Below are positions 7,542-16,543 of a stretch of 20,160 bases of DNA, piece after piece. The DNA lies in contig NZ_CAJTMN010000036.1 in the NCBI RefSeq assembly GCF_910577125.1, positions 1-20,160 on the forward strand, read 5' to 3'. Numbering within the stretch: the stretch's first letter is position 1; the number at the start of each line of letters is the position of its first letter. The notes beneath the pieces were generated by a model. It had not been told where the DNA came from and searched no databases. It worked only from the letters and a program-made list of their open reading frames with translations. Made by a program: the position numbers and the translations under genes. This DNA is from an uncultured Rikenella sp. Lineage in GTDB: Bacteria > Bacteroidota > Bacteroidia > Bacteroidales > Rikenellaceae.

Positions 7542-9581
7542 TCAGACGGTGCGGAGGTATTTCTCGTAGATGCTTTTCCGCAGTTCGTTCAGCGCTCCGA
7601 GGCGTTGCATGATCTCCTGCGCCTCCTCCATGGTCTGGATGCCGAGCAGCTCCTTCTGGAGCGAGGCGATGATCGAACTGACCACTTTCGACTTATAAAT
7701 CGTGATCGCCTTGGGGATGGCCTCGCCGAGCCGCTCCCGCTCGGTGGAGACACGGATTTCGTAGCGCTCCCACATCCGGCTGGGAGAGTAGGTCTCCTCT
7801 TCGGTCAGCAGGTCTACCACGAACGACGCTACCTCGGCCGACGGGTGGTTGATGAATCGGTTCACCTCCGGCGCCCGGTTCTCGTCGTGGTAGATCCGGA
7901 CGTACTCTTCGTAGATCTGGCGGCAGAGCGGACTGTGCATCTCGATGCGGTCGAGCTCCAGGTCGCCGATGATGGTCTCCGCCACGCTCAGCGAAACGAT
8001 CTCCGTAGGCGACATCTCGAAGTCGAAGTTCTCGCCGCCGTATTTGAGCAGGTAGCCCACCAACTCCCGTTCCAACTGCTCCAGCTCGCGGTTGAGCCCC
8101 TGTTCGGCGAAGCTGAGCTTCGGGGCGAGGTCGACCGGGGCGGCCGGCTCCATGGCCGGCTCCTCGGGCGAAAAGCTCGGAACGGCGTTCGGATCGGCTG
8201 TCTGCCGTTGCAGGAACTGCTCCTTGCGCCGCTGGTTGTCCATCGCCTCGCGTCCCGCCTGTCCGTCCACCATCGTCACCCGCTTCCGGGCCACTTCGCG
8301 GATCAGGATGTCTTCGTCGATTTCGAGCTTTCGGGCGCACTCCCGGATGAAGACCGACCGCGTGATCGCCTCCGGAATCGTGGCGATCGACTCCACCACG
8401 CTCGAGATCACCTCCGCCCGCTTGATGGGGTCTTCGGCCGCGTCGCCCAGCAGGATCCGCGTCTTGAACGAGATGAAGTCTTCCTCGTGCTCCTCGACAT
8501 AGGCCTGCAATTCCGTCGCGTTGTGCGCCCGCGCGAACGAGTCGGGGTCTTCGCCCTCGGGCAGCAGCACGCACCGCACGGTGAGCCCCTCGCGCAGAAT
8601 CATGTCGATCCCCCGCATCGAGGCCTTGATCCCCGCCGCGTCGCCGTCGTAGATGACCGTCACGTTCTTGGTGAACCGTTTGATGAGCTTGATCTGCTCC
8701 ACCGTCAGCGATGTCCCCGACGACGCTACCACGTTCTCGACCCCCGACTGGTGCATCTGGAGCACGTCGGTGTAGCCCTCGACCAGGATACAGCGGTTGA
8801 ACTGCGTGATGGCCTTCTTGGCGAAGTAGATGCCGTAGAGGGTGTTGCTCTTGTGGTAGATCTCGCTCTCGGGCGAGTTGAGGTATTTGGCGACCTTCTT
8901 GTCCGTCCGCAAGGTCCGTCCTCCGAACGCGATGACGCGGCCCGAGAGCGAATGGACGGGAAACATCACGCGCCCGCAAAAACGGTCATAGTATCCCCCG
9001 CCGTTCATGGCCTCGCGTTTGATGGTGAGCCCGGTGCCGACGAGAAACTCCTCCCGGTACCCCTCGCCCAGCGCGGCCTGCGTCATGGCGTCGCCTTTGG
9101 CCGGGCAGTAACCTAACTGAAACTTGGAGATGGTGGCGTCGGTGAAGCCGCGCTCCCGGAAGTAGCTCACCCCGATGCTCTCCCCCTCCGGCGTCCGGAG
9201 CTGGGCCTCGAAGTACTGGTTGGCCCACGAGGTGACGATCATCATGCTCTCGCGGTCGTCGTTGCGCTGGCGCTCTTCGGGGGTCTGCTCCTTCTCGCGG
9301 ACTTCGATGCCGTATTTCTTGGCCACCCACTTCAGGGCTTCGACGTAGCTCAGCCCCTCGTGCTCCATCACGAAGCTGATGGCGTTGCCGCCCTTGCCGC
9401 ACCCGAAGCATTTGTAGAGCCCTTTGGAGGGCGAGACGACGAACGAGGGGGTCTTTTCGTTGTGGAACGGACAGCAGGCCTGGTAGTTGACCCCTTTCTT
9501 CTTCAGGGTCACGAAGTCGCTCACCACATCCACGATGTCTGCGGCGGCGAAAATTCGGTCTACGGTCTGGCGGTCGATCAT
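7542..9581 (-). CDS. dnaG: DNA primase
   Basis: This 679-residue replicative primase makes RNA primers at the replication fork. The N-terminal CHC2 zinc-binding domain shows CCPFHNEKTPSF with Cys37 and His40, then CFGCG with Cys58 and Cys61. The RNA-polymerase core carries the Toprim motifs VEGYTD (Glu268) and YDGDAAG (Asp312 and Asp314). A low-complexity Pro/Glu linker near 445-480 leads to a C-terminal helicase-interaction domain. The length is usual for Bacteroidales DnaG. It is separated from thrA by 114 bases and is divergent from the porin gene, with a promoter-like box just ahead of the start. Confidence 0.97.
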   Translation of the reverse strand: MIDRQTVDRIFAAADIVDVVSDFVTLKKKGVNYQACCPFHNEKTPSFVVSPSKGLYKCFGCGKGGNAISFVMEHEGLSYVEALKWVAKKYGIEVREKEQTPEERQRNDDRESMMIVTSWANQYFEAQLRTPEGESIGVSYFRERGFTDATISKFQLGYCPAKGDAMTQAALGEGYREEFLVGTGLTIKREAMNGGGYYDRFCGRVMFPVHSLSGRVIAFGGRTLRTDKKVAKYLNSPESEIYHKSNTLYGIYFAKKAITQFNRCILVEGYTDVLQMHQSGVENVVASSGTSLTVEQIKLIKRFTKNVTVIYDGDAAGIKASMRGIDMILREGLTVRCVLLPEGEDPDSFARAHNATELQAYVEEHEEDFISFKTRILLGDAAEDPIKRAEVISSVVESIATIPEAITRSVFIRECARKLEIDEDILIREVARKRVTMVDGQAGREAMDNQRRKEQFLQRQTADPNAVPSFSPEEPAMEPAAPVDLAPKLSFAEQGLNRELEQLERELVGYLLKYGGENFDFEMSPTEIVSLSVAETIIGDLELDRIEMHSPLCRQIYEEYVRIYHDENRAPEVNRFINHPSAEVASFVVDLLTEEETYSPSRMWERYEIRVSTERERLGEAIPKAITIYKSKVVSSIIASLQKELLGIQTMEEAQEIMQRLGALNELRKSIYEKYLRTV

Positions 9582-9589
9582 AACGGGAG

Positions 9590-9597
9590 CAAAGTTA
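9590..9597 (-). promoter_or_regulatory. Possible -7 box for dnaG
   Basis: On the minus strand TAACTTTG fits TAnnTTTG exactly, but it lies only 8 bases before the dnaG ATG and there is no clear TTTG box at the right distance. If real, the message would be nearly leaderless. Confidence 0.35.
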
Positions 9598-9644
9598 CGG
9601 TTTTTAGGCTTCGGTCGGCGGGTCGCTCTTCTTCCGGGAAATAT

Positions 9645-9652
9645 TATTTTTG
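9645..9652 (+). promoter_or_regulatory. Promoter -7 box for the porin gene
   Basis: TATTTTTG matches the Bacteroidetes TAnnTTTG consensus exactly and lies 26 bases before the porin ATG, leaving a leader of roughly 20 bases. No clear TTTG -33 box is visible. Confidence 0.55.
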
Positions 9653-9678
9653 CACCCTATTCTCATCTCTTCCGAAGC

Positions 9679-10902
9679 ATGAAACGAATCCTTTCCGTTT
9701 TTATTTCGACCCTGCTGGGCATCGCCTGTGTCCGGGCTGCCGAAAGCACTGAAAAACGGGTGAAATTCAGGTTCGGGGGGCGCATCGACGCTCAGCTGTT
9801 CCACGACTCCTATACCTCCAAGGCCTCGAGCAACGGGATTTTCTATTATTTCCCGCTGGCGCCGGCCTACAACGCGCAGGGGGAGGACATTCACCGGGAG
9901 AATTCGCTGCGGTTCGGGGTGGCCAATTCGCGGCTCCATTTCACGGCCACGGCCGCCGACATACTCGGCGGAGAGGCCGCCGGATACATCGAAACGGACT
10001 TCATGGGGTCGGGCAACAACATCGGCGTGCTGCGGCTGCGGCATGCCTACATTTCGTTGAACTGGAAGCGGAGCCGGCTGATGGTCGGCCAGACCAACAA
10101 CCTCTCGGTGCCGGAGGAGGTCTTCCCGAACACGGTGGCGCACGGCGCCGGCACGCCGCTCAATCCGTTGTCGCGAATCCCCCAGATCCGCTTTTCGCAA
10201 AAGTTCGGTGAGATCGTCCGCCTGAGCGTGGCGGCGGGTTTTTATGCCGGTGCGGAGGGGGAGGCGCAGGCCTACGGGCTGGTGCCCGATTTCGCGCTGC
10301 GGCTGACGGTCGGCGACAACCGGACGAAGGTGAGCGTCAGCGGGGCCGTGAAGTCGATCCGGCCGCGCAACCTGACCGTGGATTCGATCCGCACGCACCG
10401 GCGGGTGACGGCTTTCAATGCGTCGATTTTCGGGCTCCACACTTTCGGCGGAGGGCACAAACTGACGGCTTTCGCGATGTGGGGCGAAGATCTCTCGACG
10501 CTCAACATGCTGGGCGGGTACGGGCCGCTGCTGAGGGATGTGGAGCGCGGCGAGAAGGATTACGGCTATACGACCACGCAGACGATCGCCATGTGGGTCG
10601 GGTTCGAAACGAAGATCATGAAGGGCTGGCAGCCGGGTCTGCTGGCCGGCTGGACGAAAAACTTAGGGTCGGGCCGGGAGATCGACCTGGCCGATGCGGC
10701 GATTCCGGACAAGGGGATCGACTGGTATTTCCGCCTCTCGCCGCGCCTGTGGTACCACTACAAACAGCTCTCGTTCGGGCTGGAGTATATGTACAGCCTC
10801 GCTTCGTGGGGCCGGACGTTCGACGCGCACTACCGGCCGGTGGATCGGTACGAAAATTCGCAGAATCATCGGGTCACGCTGCTGGCCCGCTTCAAATTCT
10901 AA
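9679..10902 (+). CDS. DcaP-like outer-membrane porin
   Basis: The 407-residue product starts at ATG 9679, chosen because it gives a clean signal peptide (MKRILSV, hydrophobic core to about residue 18, cleavage near VRA-A). Earlier in-frame starts would run through the divergent promoter region. The mature part is built of alternating short amphipathic strands, for example RFGGRIDAQLF, RLHFTA and RLMVGQTNN, and ends in Phe (LLARFKF), the usual signal for insertion by the Bam machinery. The N-terminal pattern resembles DcaP-like porins, which form trimeric channels for small, often anionic, solutes. The substrate cannot be told from sequence. It stands alone, divergent from dnaG and convergent with lpxH. 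Confidence 0.8.
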   Translation: MKRILSVFISTLLGIACVRAAESTEKRVKFRFGGRIDAQLFHDSYTSKASSNGIFYYFPLAPAYNAQGEDIHRENSLRFGVANSRLHFTATAADILGGEAAGYIETDFMGSGNNIGVLRLRHAYISLNWKRSRLMVGQTNNLSVPEEVFPNTVAHGAGTPLNPLSRIPQIRFSQKFGEIVRLSVAAGFYAGAEGEAQAYGLVPDFALRLTVGDNRTKVSVSGAVKSIRPRNLTVDSIRTHRRVTAFNASIFGLHTFGGGHKLTAFAMWGEDLSTLNMLGGYGPLLRDVERGEKDYGYTTTQTIAMWVGFETKIMKGWQPGLLAGWTKNLGSGREIDLADAAIPDKGIDWYFRLSPRLWYHYKQLSFGLEYMYSLASWGRTFDAHYRPVDRYENSQNHRVTLLARFKF

Positions 10903-10927
10903 TGTAAGTCTCGGGAATACCTTGCTA

Positions 10928-11704
10928 TTATAGAGAGTCGCCCTCCGGCCATGTGACGAGCTCCATCCGAACCCCGTCTCCCGTGCGGTCGAGCCGGGCA
11001 TAGGCCGGCCGCTCGATCCACTCGCCCAGGATCACCACCTCGCACCGGCTTCCCAACCGGTGCACCACCGGCGTATGGATGTGCCCGCAGACGATGTAAT
11101 CCGTCTCCGGATGATCCGCGGCGTAGACCCGCGCAAAGCGCACGATGGGTTCCTCTTCGCCCCGGAAAACGTGCGCCACCCCCTCCGTCCTCCCGTGCCG
11201 GTTGTGCGACGACCACCACCGCCCGAAACGCATCATCGCGTTCGGATGCAGCCATGCCGACGCCACCCGCCGCAGCCACCGGCAGTGGAAAATCCGGCGC
11301 AGCACGGTGTATTTCCAGTCGCCGCTCTTCCCCAGCCCGTCGCCGTGCGCCACGAAAATCCGTTTTCCGTACAGTTCGAACACCTCCGGAACCGTATGCA
11401 CCGTCATGCCGATCTCGTCGGCGAAGTAGTCGCCGATCCACAAGTCGTGGTTCCCGACGAAGAAGTGCACCGGTATCCCCCGGTCGCAGAACGCGGCCAG
11501 CCGGCCCAGCGTCCGAGCGAAACCCTTGGGCACCACCCGCCGGTATTCGAACCAGAAGTCGAAAATATCGCCCGCCAGAAAAAGTCCTTCGCAATCCGCC
11601 TCGATGGCGTCGAGCCATGCCGCGAAACACCGCTCCCGTTCCCGCGGATCTTCGCCGCGGTACGAGAGTCCCAGGTGGACGTCGGATGCGAAATAGTATG
11701 CCAT
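10928..11704 (-). CDS. lpxH: UDP-2,3-diacylglucosamine diphosphatase-like metallophosphoesterase
   Basis: This 258-residue calcineurin-like phosphoesterase probably cleaves UDP-2,3-diacylglucosamine to lipid X in lipid A synthesis at the inner membrane. All metal-binding motifs are present: SDVHLG (Asp8, His10), GDIFDFW (Asp46), GNHD (Asn85, His86), HGDG (His120) and CGHIHTP (His208, His210). The basic, aromatic stretch near 135-170 corresponds to the LpxH cap that holds the acyl chains. It is the last gene of a minus-strand run with purN and the HU-like membrane protein, 34 bases after the latter. The gene name follows from length and motifs; other LpxH-like hydrolases exist in Bacteroidetes. 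Confidence 0.85.
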   Translation of the reverse strand: MAYYFASDVHLGLSYRGEDPRERERCFAAWLDAIEADCEGLFLAGDIFDFWFEYRRVVPKGFARTLGRLAAFCDRGIPVHFFVGNHDLWIGDYFADEIGMTVHTVPEVFELYGKRIFVAHGDGLGKSGDWKYTVLRRIFHCRWLRRVASAWLHPNAMMRFGRWWSSHNRHGRTEGVAHVFRGEEEPIVRFARVYAADHPETDYIVCGHIHTPVVHRLGSRCEVVILGEWIERPAYARLDRTGDGVRMELVTWPEGDSL

Positions 11705-11738
11705 AAAATGAAGATAGTCGGCCGGGTCCGGTGTCGCG

Positions 11739-12476
11739 TTACCGCGGCAGCAGGTCGCTCAGCCAGTCGGTGTAGGTCCACACGTAATAGCAGACATATC
11801 CCAGCGCCCCCAAAGCGATCAATACGGCCAGAAACGAGACGGTGTAGTTGTGCGGATTCCGCTCCCGGGGCAATACTTTCGGCCCCCGCCGTCCGCCGCT
11901 GCGTCGTCCCGGCCCCGGGTGTCTGCGGGGCCCCCTCCGGTCGTATCCCCTCGTGTCAGGCGCCTCCTCTTCCATCGCCGTGCCGTCCGCCAGCCAACGC
12001 CCCACCGGCAGCACCAGCGGTTCGGCCGGCAGCGGGTTGAGCAGCTCCAGAAATTCCGGGTCGGGGTAGAATTCCGCCGTCCGCACCGGATATCCGTCGT
12101 ATCCTTCCGTCTCCCGGAAGGCGATCGTCCCGACGCCGTCGAGCCACATCGACCCTTCGGCCATCCCCTGCGCCTGCGCCTCCGCGCAGGCCGAAGCGCG
12201 CCACTCCTCTTCCCATGCCGCCGCCGTCGCCAGGTCGACGGCCAGTTCCGCCGCGATGATCTCCGTGAACGGCACCCCCTCCGTATATCCCCCCTCGTCG
12301 TCCGTCAGCGGTTCGCCCTCCGGAACCAGCTCCGGCATCCGCCGCGGCGGGTCGAGCCGCCGCCCGGTGGCGAACTGCGCTCCGCTGCGCAGCGTCCGCA
12401 GCGTGCCTATCCCTTCCAGTGTCACCGGAAGGTACTGGAGCAGGTAGCGGCGCAATATGGTTGTCACGGAGTCCAT
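11739..12476 (-). CDS. HU/CCDC81-like domain protein with C-terminal membrane anchor (function unknown)
   Basis: This 245-residue protein begins with a helix and then TLEGIGTLR, which resembles the start of the bacterial CCDC81-type HU domains found in Bacteroidetes (a stretch of the form LPGFGAF). The middle is acidic and has no motif I recognise. Residues about 175-202 form a very basic, Arg/Pro/Gly-rich linker. Residues 211-233 form one transmembrane helix, leaving about 12 residues beyond it. The plan (cytoplasmic HU-like domain plus one membrane helix) is like that of Bacteroidetes SPOR/HU proteins, but no SPOR domain is present. It lies 25 bases downstream of purN and 34 upstream of lpxH, so it is probably cotranscribed. 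The HU link is tentative. Confidence 0.7.
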   Translation of the reverse strand: MDSVTTILRRYLLQYLPVTLEGIGTLRTLRSGAQFATGRRLDPPRRMPELVPEGEPLTDDEGGYTEGVPFTEIIAAELAVDLATAAAWEEEWRASACAEAQAQGMAEGSMWLDGVGTIAFRETEGYDGYPVRTAEFYPDPEFLELLNPLPAEPLVLPVGRWLADGTAMEEEAPDTRGYDRRGPRRHPGPGRRSGGRRGPKVLPRERNPHNYTVSFLAVLIALGALGYVCYYVWTYTDWLSDLLPR

Positions 12477-12501
12477 CTTTTCTTTCTGTATCGGTCGAGG
12501 T

Positions 12502-13104
12502 CTATCGGGTGCGGTCTTGTGTGCGGAGCGGCAGCAGACCGGCTATTGTCTGTTCAATCACGATCGGGAAGTGGCGGTGCTCCAGTACATGAATTTTCGC
12601 GGCAAGCGTCTCCGCCGTGTCGTCGGCGTCCACCGCCACCGTGGCCTGGAAAATCGTGTCCCCGCTGTCGTACCGTTCGTTGACCCAGTGGATCGTGATG
12701 CCCGACTCCCGTTCTCCCGCCTCGATCACCGCGCGGTGCACCCGGTCGCCGTACATCCCCCGCCCGCCGAACTTCGGCAGCAGCGCCGGATGGATATTCA
12801 CGATCCGTCCCGCATAGGCATCCGTCAGATAGTGAGGCACCAGCCACAGAAAACCCGCCAGGACGATAAAGTCGATCCCGTGTTCCTGCAATAACGATGC
12901 CACCCGTCCTCCCGGTTCGCCGAACTCCCCGCGCGTGAAGACCGCCGTCGGCACCCCGAACCGTTCGGCCCGTTTCAGGGCATAGGCGTCCGCGCGGTTC
13001 GAGAGCAACAGAGCCACCCGCCCCCGCGTCGAATCTCCGAAATGTCGCATGATGGCCTCCGCGTTCGTTCCCGATCCGGACGCGAAAATCGCTATGTTAA
13101 TCAT
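12502..13104 (-). CDS. purN: Phosphoribosylglycinamide formyltransferase 1
   Basis: This 200-residue enzyme transfers a formyl group from 10-formyl-tetrahydrofolate to GAR, the third step of purine synthesis. The start at 13104 was chosen because it gives MINIAIFASGSGTN, the standard PurN N-terminus; a longer in-frame extension to 13242 would run back through the acpP promoter region. Seen motifs: the phosphate loop SGSGTNAEA (9-17), NIHPALLPKFGG with catalytic Asn103 and His105, and YDSGDTI with Asp146 as the likely general acid/base. It is divergent from acpP, an arrangement common in Bacteroidales, and leads the purN, HU-like, lpxH run. Confidence 0.95.
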   Translation of the reverse strand: MINIAIFASGSGTNAEAIMRHFGDSTRGRVALLLSNRADAYALKRAERFGVPTAVFTRGEFGEPGGRVASLLQEHGIDFIVLAGFLWLVPHYLTDAYAGRIVNIHPALLPKFGGRGMYGDRVHRAVIEAGERESGITIHWVNERYDSGDTIFQATVAVDADDTAETLAAKIHVLEHRHFPIVIEQTIAGLLPLRTQDRTR

Positions 13105-13183
13105 AATGAGGTGTTTATGTTGAAATCGGCAAATAAAAGTACAAAAAAAACAGACCCGCCGCCCGATTTTCAGAAAAAAACCA

Positions 13184-13191
13184 TACTTTTG
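13184..13191 (+). promoter_or_regulatory. Promoter -7 box for acpP
   Basis: TACTTTTG matches TAnnTTTG and lies 69 bases before the acpP ATG, in an A-rich stretch that is the shared control region with divergent purN. No clear TTTG box sits at the canonical spacing. Confidence 0.6.
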
Positions 13192-13260
13192 TCCTGCGTC
13201 GGGTGAACACTTCGATCCGAAAACACGCACTTCGATTGTCAAACCTAAATTAAGAACACT

Positions 13261-13497
13261 ATGTCTGAAATCTCTTCAAAAGTAGTCGAAATCATCGTCG
13301 ATAAACTCGGCGTGGATGCTTCGGAAGCGGTTCCTACCGCCAGCTTTACCAACGATCTGGGCGCTGACTCGCTGGATACCGTCGAACTGATCATGGAATT
13401 CGAAAAGGAATTCGAAATCTCGATTCCGGACGAAGACGCCGAAAAGATCGCTACCGTGGGTGACGCCATCACCTACATCGAAGGCAAAAAGAACTAA
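13261..13497 (+). CDS. acpP: Acyl carrier protein
   Basis: This 78-residue acidic four-helix protein carries growing fatty acyl chains on a phosphopantetheine arm. The modification site is Ser37 in GADSLDTVEL, the exact family signature. Length and charge are standard. It is followed by fabF after 168 bases, the conserved acpP-fabF pairing, with a large folded region in the gap. Confidence 0.97.
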   Translation: MSEISSKVVEIIVDKLGVDASEAVPTASFTNDLGADSLDTVELIMEFEKEFEISIPDEDAEKIATVGDAITYIEGKKN

Positions 13498-13577
13498 GCG
13501 ACCGATTCGGTTGTAGACTCAGTATAAGACTGTTTCGGACACTTTAGCAATATAGCGTTCGGAACAGTTTCTGTTTT

Positions 13578-13641
13578 GACCCGAACCGCGCGCCGGCGGC
13601 TCTCCTAATAGAGTGGACGCCGGCCGTTCTTCGGGCGGGTC
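13578..13641 (+). promoter_or_regulatory. Hairpin in the acpP-fabF intercistronic region (possible attenuator or processing site)
   Basis: Within the 168-base gap, GACCCG (13578-13583) pairs with CGGGTC (13636-13641). Inside these, GCCGGC pairs with GCCGGC, and CTCT with AGAG around a small loop. No T run follows, so it is not a classical terminator. It ends about 25 bases before the fabF start and could set the high ACP-to-FabF ratio by partial termination or RNA processing; that role is inferred. Confidence 0.5.
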
Positions 13642-13665
13642 ATTCCCATTCAACTTAAATCCTTT

Positions 13666-14934
13666 ATGAACTTGAGACGAGTAGTAGTAACCGGTATCGG
13701 AACGATCAATCCGCTGGGAAACAACACCGCCGAATACTTCGAGAACCTCGAGAAAGGGGTCAGCGGGGCGGCTACCATCACCCTGTTCGACGCTTCGAAA
13801 TTCAAAACCCAATTCGCCTGCGAGGTCAAAGGGTTCGATCCGAACCAGCATTTCGATCGTAAGGAGGCGCGGAAATACGACCGCTTTACCCAATTCGCGC
13901 TCGTGGCAGCCAAAGAAGCGGTCCAGGATGCCGGACTGGCGGATGGCGAAAACAATACCGTGGATTCGGTCGACAAGGATCGCGTCGGGGTGGTCTGGGC
14001 GTCCGGGATCGGAGGGATCGGAACCTTCTTCGACGAGGTCGTCTACTATGCCAAGGGGGATGGCACGCCGAAGTACAACCCGTTCTTTATTCCGAAGATG
14101 ATCGCCGATATCGCTGCGGGGCATATCTCGATGAAATACGGATTCCGCGGGCCGAACTACTGTACGGTTTCGGCTTGCTCGTCGTCTAACCATGCCTTTA
14201 TCGACGCCTTGAACCTCATTCGGTGGGGGAAGGCCGATGTGATCGTCTCCGGGGGATCCGAGGCGGCGATTAACCCGGCCGGGATCGGCGGGTTCAATGC
14301 CATGCAGGCACTCTCTACCAGAAATGACGATCCCGCCACCGCTTCGCGGCCGTACGATACGGGACGCGACGGTTTCGTGATGGGCGAAGGGGCCGGGGCT
14401 CTGGTGCTCGAAGAGTACGAACACGCCAAGGCTCGGGGGGCGAAGATCTACGCCGAAGTGGTCGGCGGGGGGATGAGCGCCGATGCCTACCACCTGACGG
14501 CTCCGGATCCGGAAGGGGCGGGGGCGGTTCTGGCCATGCGCGAGGCGCTGAAAGACGCCGGGATTACGGCTCAGGAGATCGACTATATCAATACCCACGG
14601 AACATCGACGCCGGCGGGCGACTTGCCGGAGATGAAAGGGATCGTTTCCGTTTTGGGAGACCATGTCTATGATGTCAACATCAGCTCGACCAAGTCGATG
14701 ACGGGACACTTGCTCGGCGGGGCGGCGGCTATCGAGGCGCTGGCCTGTGTCATGGCCATTGACAAAGGGATTGTTCCGCCGACGATCAACGTCTCGGAAC
14801 GCGATCCGCAGATCGACCCGAAAATCAACCTCACGCTGGGCAAGGCACAGCGGCGGGAGATCAACTGCGCGCTGAGCAATACCTTCGGCTTCGGGGGGCA
14901 CAACTCGACCGTCATCTTTAAGAAAGTGCGGTAG
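13666..14934 (+). CDS. fabF: Beta-ketoacyl-ACP synthase II
   Basis: This 422-residue condensing enzyme extends acyl-ACP by two carbons using malonyl-ACP. The Cys-His-His triad is clear: Cys171 in TVSACSSSNH, His311 in NTHGTSTPAGD and His348 in STKSMTGHLLGG, with the supporting Lys343. The glycine-rich end FGFGGHNS matches FabF. Length is typical (410-425). It forms the conserved Bacteroidales order acpP, fabF, rnc. Just after it a GC-rich hairpin may end or dampen transcription before rnc. Confidence 0.97.
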   Translation: MNLRRVVVTGIGTINPLGNNTAEYFENLEKGVSGAATITLFDASKFKTQFACEVKGFDPNQHFDRKEARKYDRFTQFALVAAKEAVQDAGLADGENNTVDSVDKDRVGVVWASGIGGIGTFFDEVVYYAKGDGTPKYNPFFIPKMIADIAAGHISMKYGFRGPNYCTVSACSSSNHAFIDALNLIRWGKADVIVSGGSEAAINPAGIGGFNAMQALSTRNDDPATASRPYDTGRDGFVMGEGAGALVLEEYEHAKARGAKIYAEVVGGGMSADAYHLTAPDPEGAGAVLAMREALKDAGITAQEIDYINTHGTSTPAGDLPEMKGIVSVLGDHVYDVNISSTKSMTGHLLGGAAAIEALACVMAIDKGIVPPTINVSERDPQIDPKINLTLGKAQRREINCALSNTFGFGGHNSTVIFKKVR

Positions 14935-14976
14935 TTTTTCGATTGCGAGGAAACGCACTATTGCTGATACGGGTTC

Positions 14977-15016
14977 CGGGCTGTCGCGCTTTGCGTGCGA
15001 CAGCCCGGGCTCTTTT
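14977..15016 (+). terminator. Hairpin between fabF and rnc
   Basis: A perfect 11-bp stem CGGGCTGTCGC/GCGACAGCCCG (14977-14987 and 14997-15007) with a 9-nt loop is followed by a short pyrimidine run with four T. The T tract is weak, so partial readthrough into rnc is likely. Confidence 0.6.
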
Positions 15017-15036
15017 CACCGACACATCTTATCACC

Positions 15037-15765
15037 ATGCCCTGGCATCGTCTTTTTCGCCGGCCCTCGTCGGCAGACCGACCCTATTACCGTCTGATAC
15101 GTCGTATTTTCGGCATCGTTCCGAATAACGTCGAGCTCTACAAGCTGGCCTTGGTGCACCGTTCCGCCTCGGTGGTTGTGGACGGCGGCCGGACGGTCAA
15201 CAACGAGCGGCTGGAGTTTCTGGGCGACGCCGTGATCGAAGCGGTGGTCTCGGAACTCCTCTTTATCGAATATCCGGAGGCCAATGAAGGCTTTCTGAGC
15301 AAGCTGCGTTCGCGGATGGTGAGTCGGGATACCCTGAATAGGGTGGCGTTGGAGCTGGGTCTCGACGACGTGATCGTCGCCCATCCGTCGAGTTTGGTGG
15401 CGAGCCGGAACAACATCTACGGCGACGCATTCGAAGCGTTGGTCGGCGCGCTCTATCTGGATCGGGGGTACGAGATCACGGGCCGGGTTCTGATCGAGTC
15501 GGTCTTCGCCCGTCATGTGGATCTGGAGGCGCTGGAGCAGACCGAAAAAGATTTCAAGAGCCGGATGATCGAGTGGGGGCAAAAACATCATCGGAATATT
15601 GCGTTTCACAGCCGGGAGTGTGCCGACCACGTCGAACTGGCTCCCCATTTCGAGTCTGAGCTTTGGATCGACGGCGAGAAAGCCGGTTATGGTGACGGAC
15701 GCTCTAAAAAAGAGGCCGAACAGCTTGCCGCGCACGCCGTTTATGACCGTCTCGGGATCGGGTGA
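15037..15765 (+). CDS. rnc: Ribonuclease III
   Basis: This 242-residue double-strand-specific endoribonuclease processes rRNA precursors and structured mRNAs. The catalytic signature NERLEFLGD lies at 56-64 (Glu60, Asp64) and the second acidic block YGDAFEALVGALYLD at 128-142 (Asp130, Glu133). The C-terminal dsRNA-binding domain covers about 175-240, ending in GDGRSKKEAEQLAAHAVY. ATG 15037 is preferred because the alternative GTG at 14995 falls inside the fabF-rnc hairpin. It follows fabF as in other Bacteroidales. The RNA-like structured repeats begin about 70 bases after its stop. Confidence 0.95.
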   Translation: MPWHRLFRRPSSADRPYYRLIRRIFGIVPNNVELYKLALVHRSASVVVDGGRTVNNERLEFLGDAVIEAVVSELLFIEYPEANEGFLSKLRSRMVSRDTLNRVALELGLDDVIVAHPSSLVASRNNIYGDAFEALVGALYLDRGYEITGRVLIESVFARHVDLEALEQTEKDFKSRMIEWGQKHHRNIAFHSRECADHVELAPHFESELWIDGEKAGYGDGRSKKEAEQLAAHAVYDRLGIG

Positions 15766-16540
15766 TGGGATGGGTGGATTGCCGCAGCGCATAGAATAAG
15801 TCTTGTGGAGCGTGAGGTGTGCGGACAGAGGACGGTGTGAAGATTTGGGCCGACCCAGCCAATTGCCCACCGCGGGCACGCGGGGCCCGCGCGGCCCGAG
15901 CGCAGTCGAAGCTCGACCGTCGCCCGCCCGCATAAGAAGGCATATTCTGCCGATTGGCGGTGAGCCAATCCGGCAAGAATTGCCGCGGGCGACTTAACGC
16001 GCGCCACGCCTAAAGAGGCGATTCAACTCTTTTCGGCGTGAGCCGAAATAGAATGAATCGCCCGGCGCGCGAAACGCGGCGGAGCGACAGCGGAGCCGCA
16101 GTGAGGTTGACACGGGGTAGTGCTTGGGCTGAAGCTTTTGTCCGAGCTTTGGGCCGAGAGTGAGTAGCGCGATGCGCAGAATCGCCGGCCTCGGGCGCAG
16201 CGACGCCATAGCGGCGCGGGGGGGGCGCGCCGAGGACGAATGGGCCGAACTTGGGGCTATAAGTTAGATTGAACTCGTGCGACCTTTAGGTCGCCGGCCT
16301 TGTCGCCCAAGCCGCGTAGCGGCTTCGGGGGGATGGGCGACAGGCCGAATGGGGCATAGCTGTTGGCTGTGGGGTGGGCGAGTTGGAGCGGGCCGGAGCC
16401 AGCGAGGCCGGAAACGAGCATCGTCGAGTTGCAGGCCTACGCCTGGGGTGGCTCCGGCCCGCGCGGCTCTGCGAGCCGCAGAACTTGGAAATCATACAGA
16501 CCCAAGCCCGGGTTCGAAGTTCCCAATCAGTCGAGTCTTC
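15766..16540 (-). repeat. Cassette-free structured repeat block (hairpins H8 and H4, modules P, R, Q)
   Basis: No gene is supported in these 775 bases. In order: module P with stem CCGCG/CGCGG (15870-15883); large hairpin H8 (15919-15993) with outer helix GTCGCCCGC/GCGGGCGAC, terminal stem GATTGGC/GCCAATC and single bulged bases; large hairpin H4 (16017-16062) with GGCGATTCA/TGAATCGCC and TTTCGGC/GCCGAAA; module R (16076-16116); hairpin GCGAT/ATCGC (16169-16185) leading into module Q (16191-16240); hairpin GCGACC/GGTCGC (16279-16294); and a 39-base repeat (16292-16330) found again at 20122-20160. Bases 16442-16481 repeat 1-40 with one mismatch and form a hairpin CGGCTC/GAGCCG close to cassette C4. 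Confidence 0.75.
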
Positions 16541-16543
16541 CGT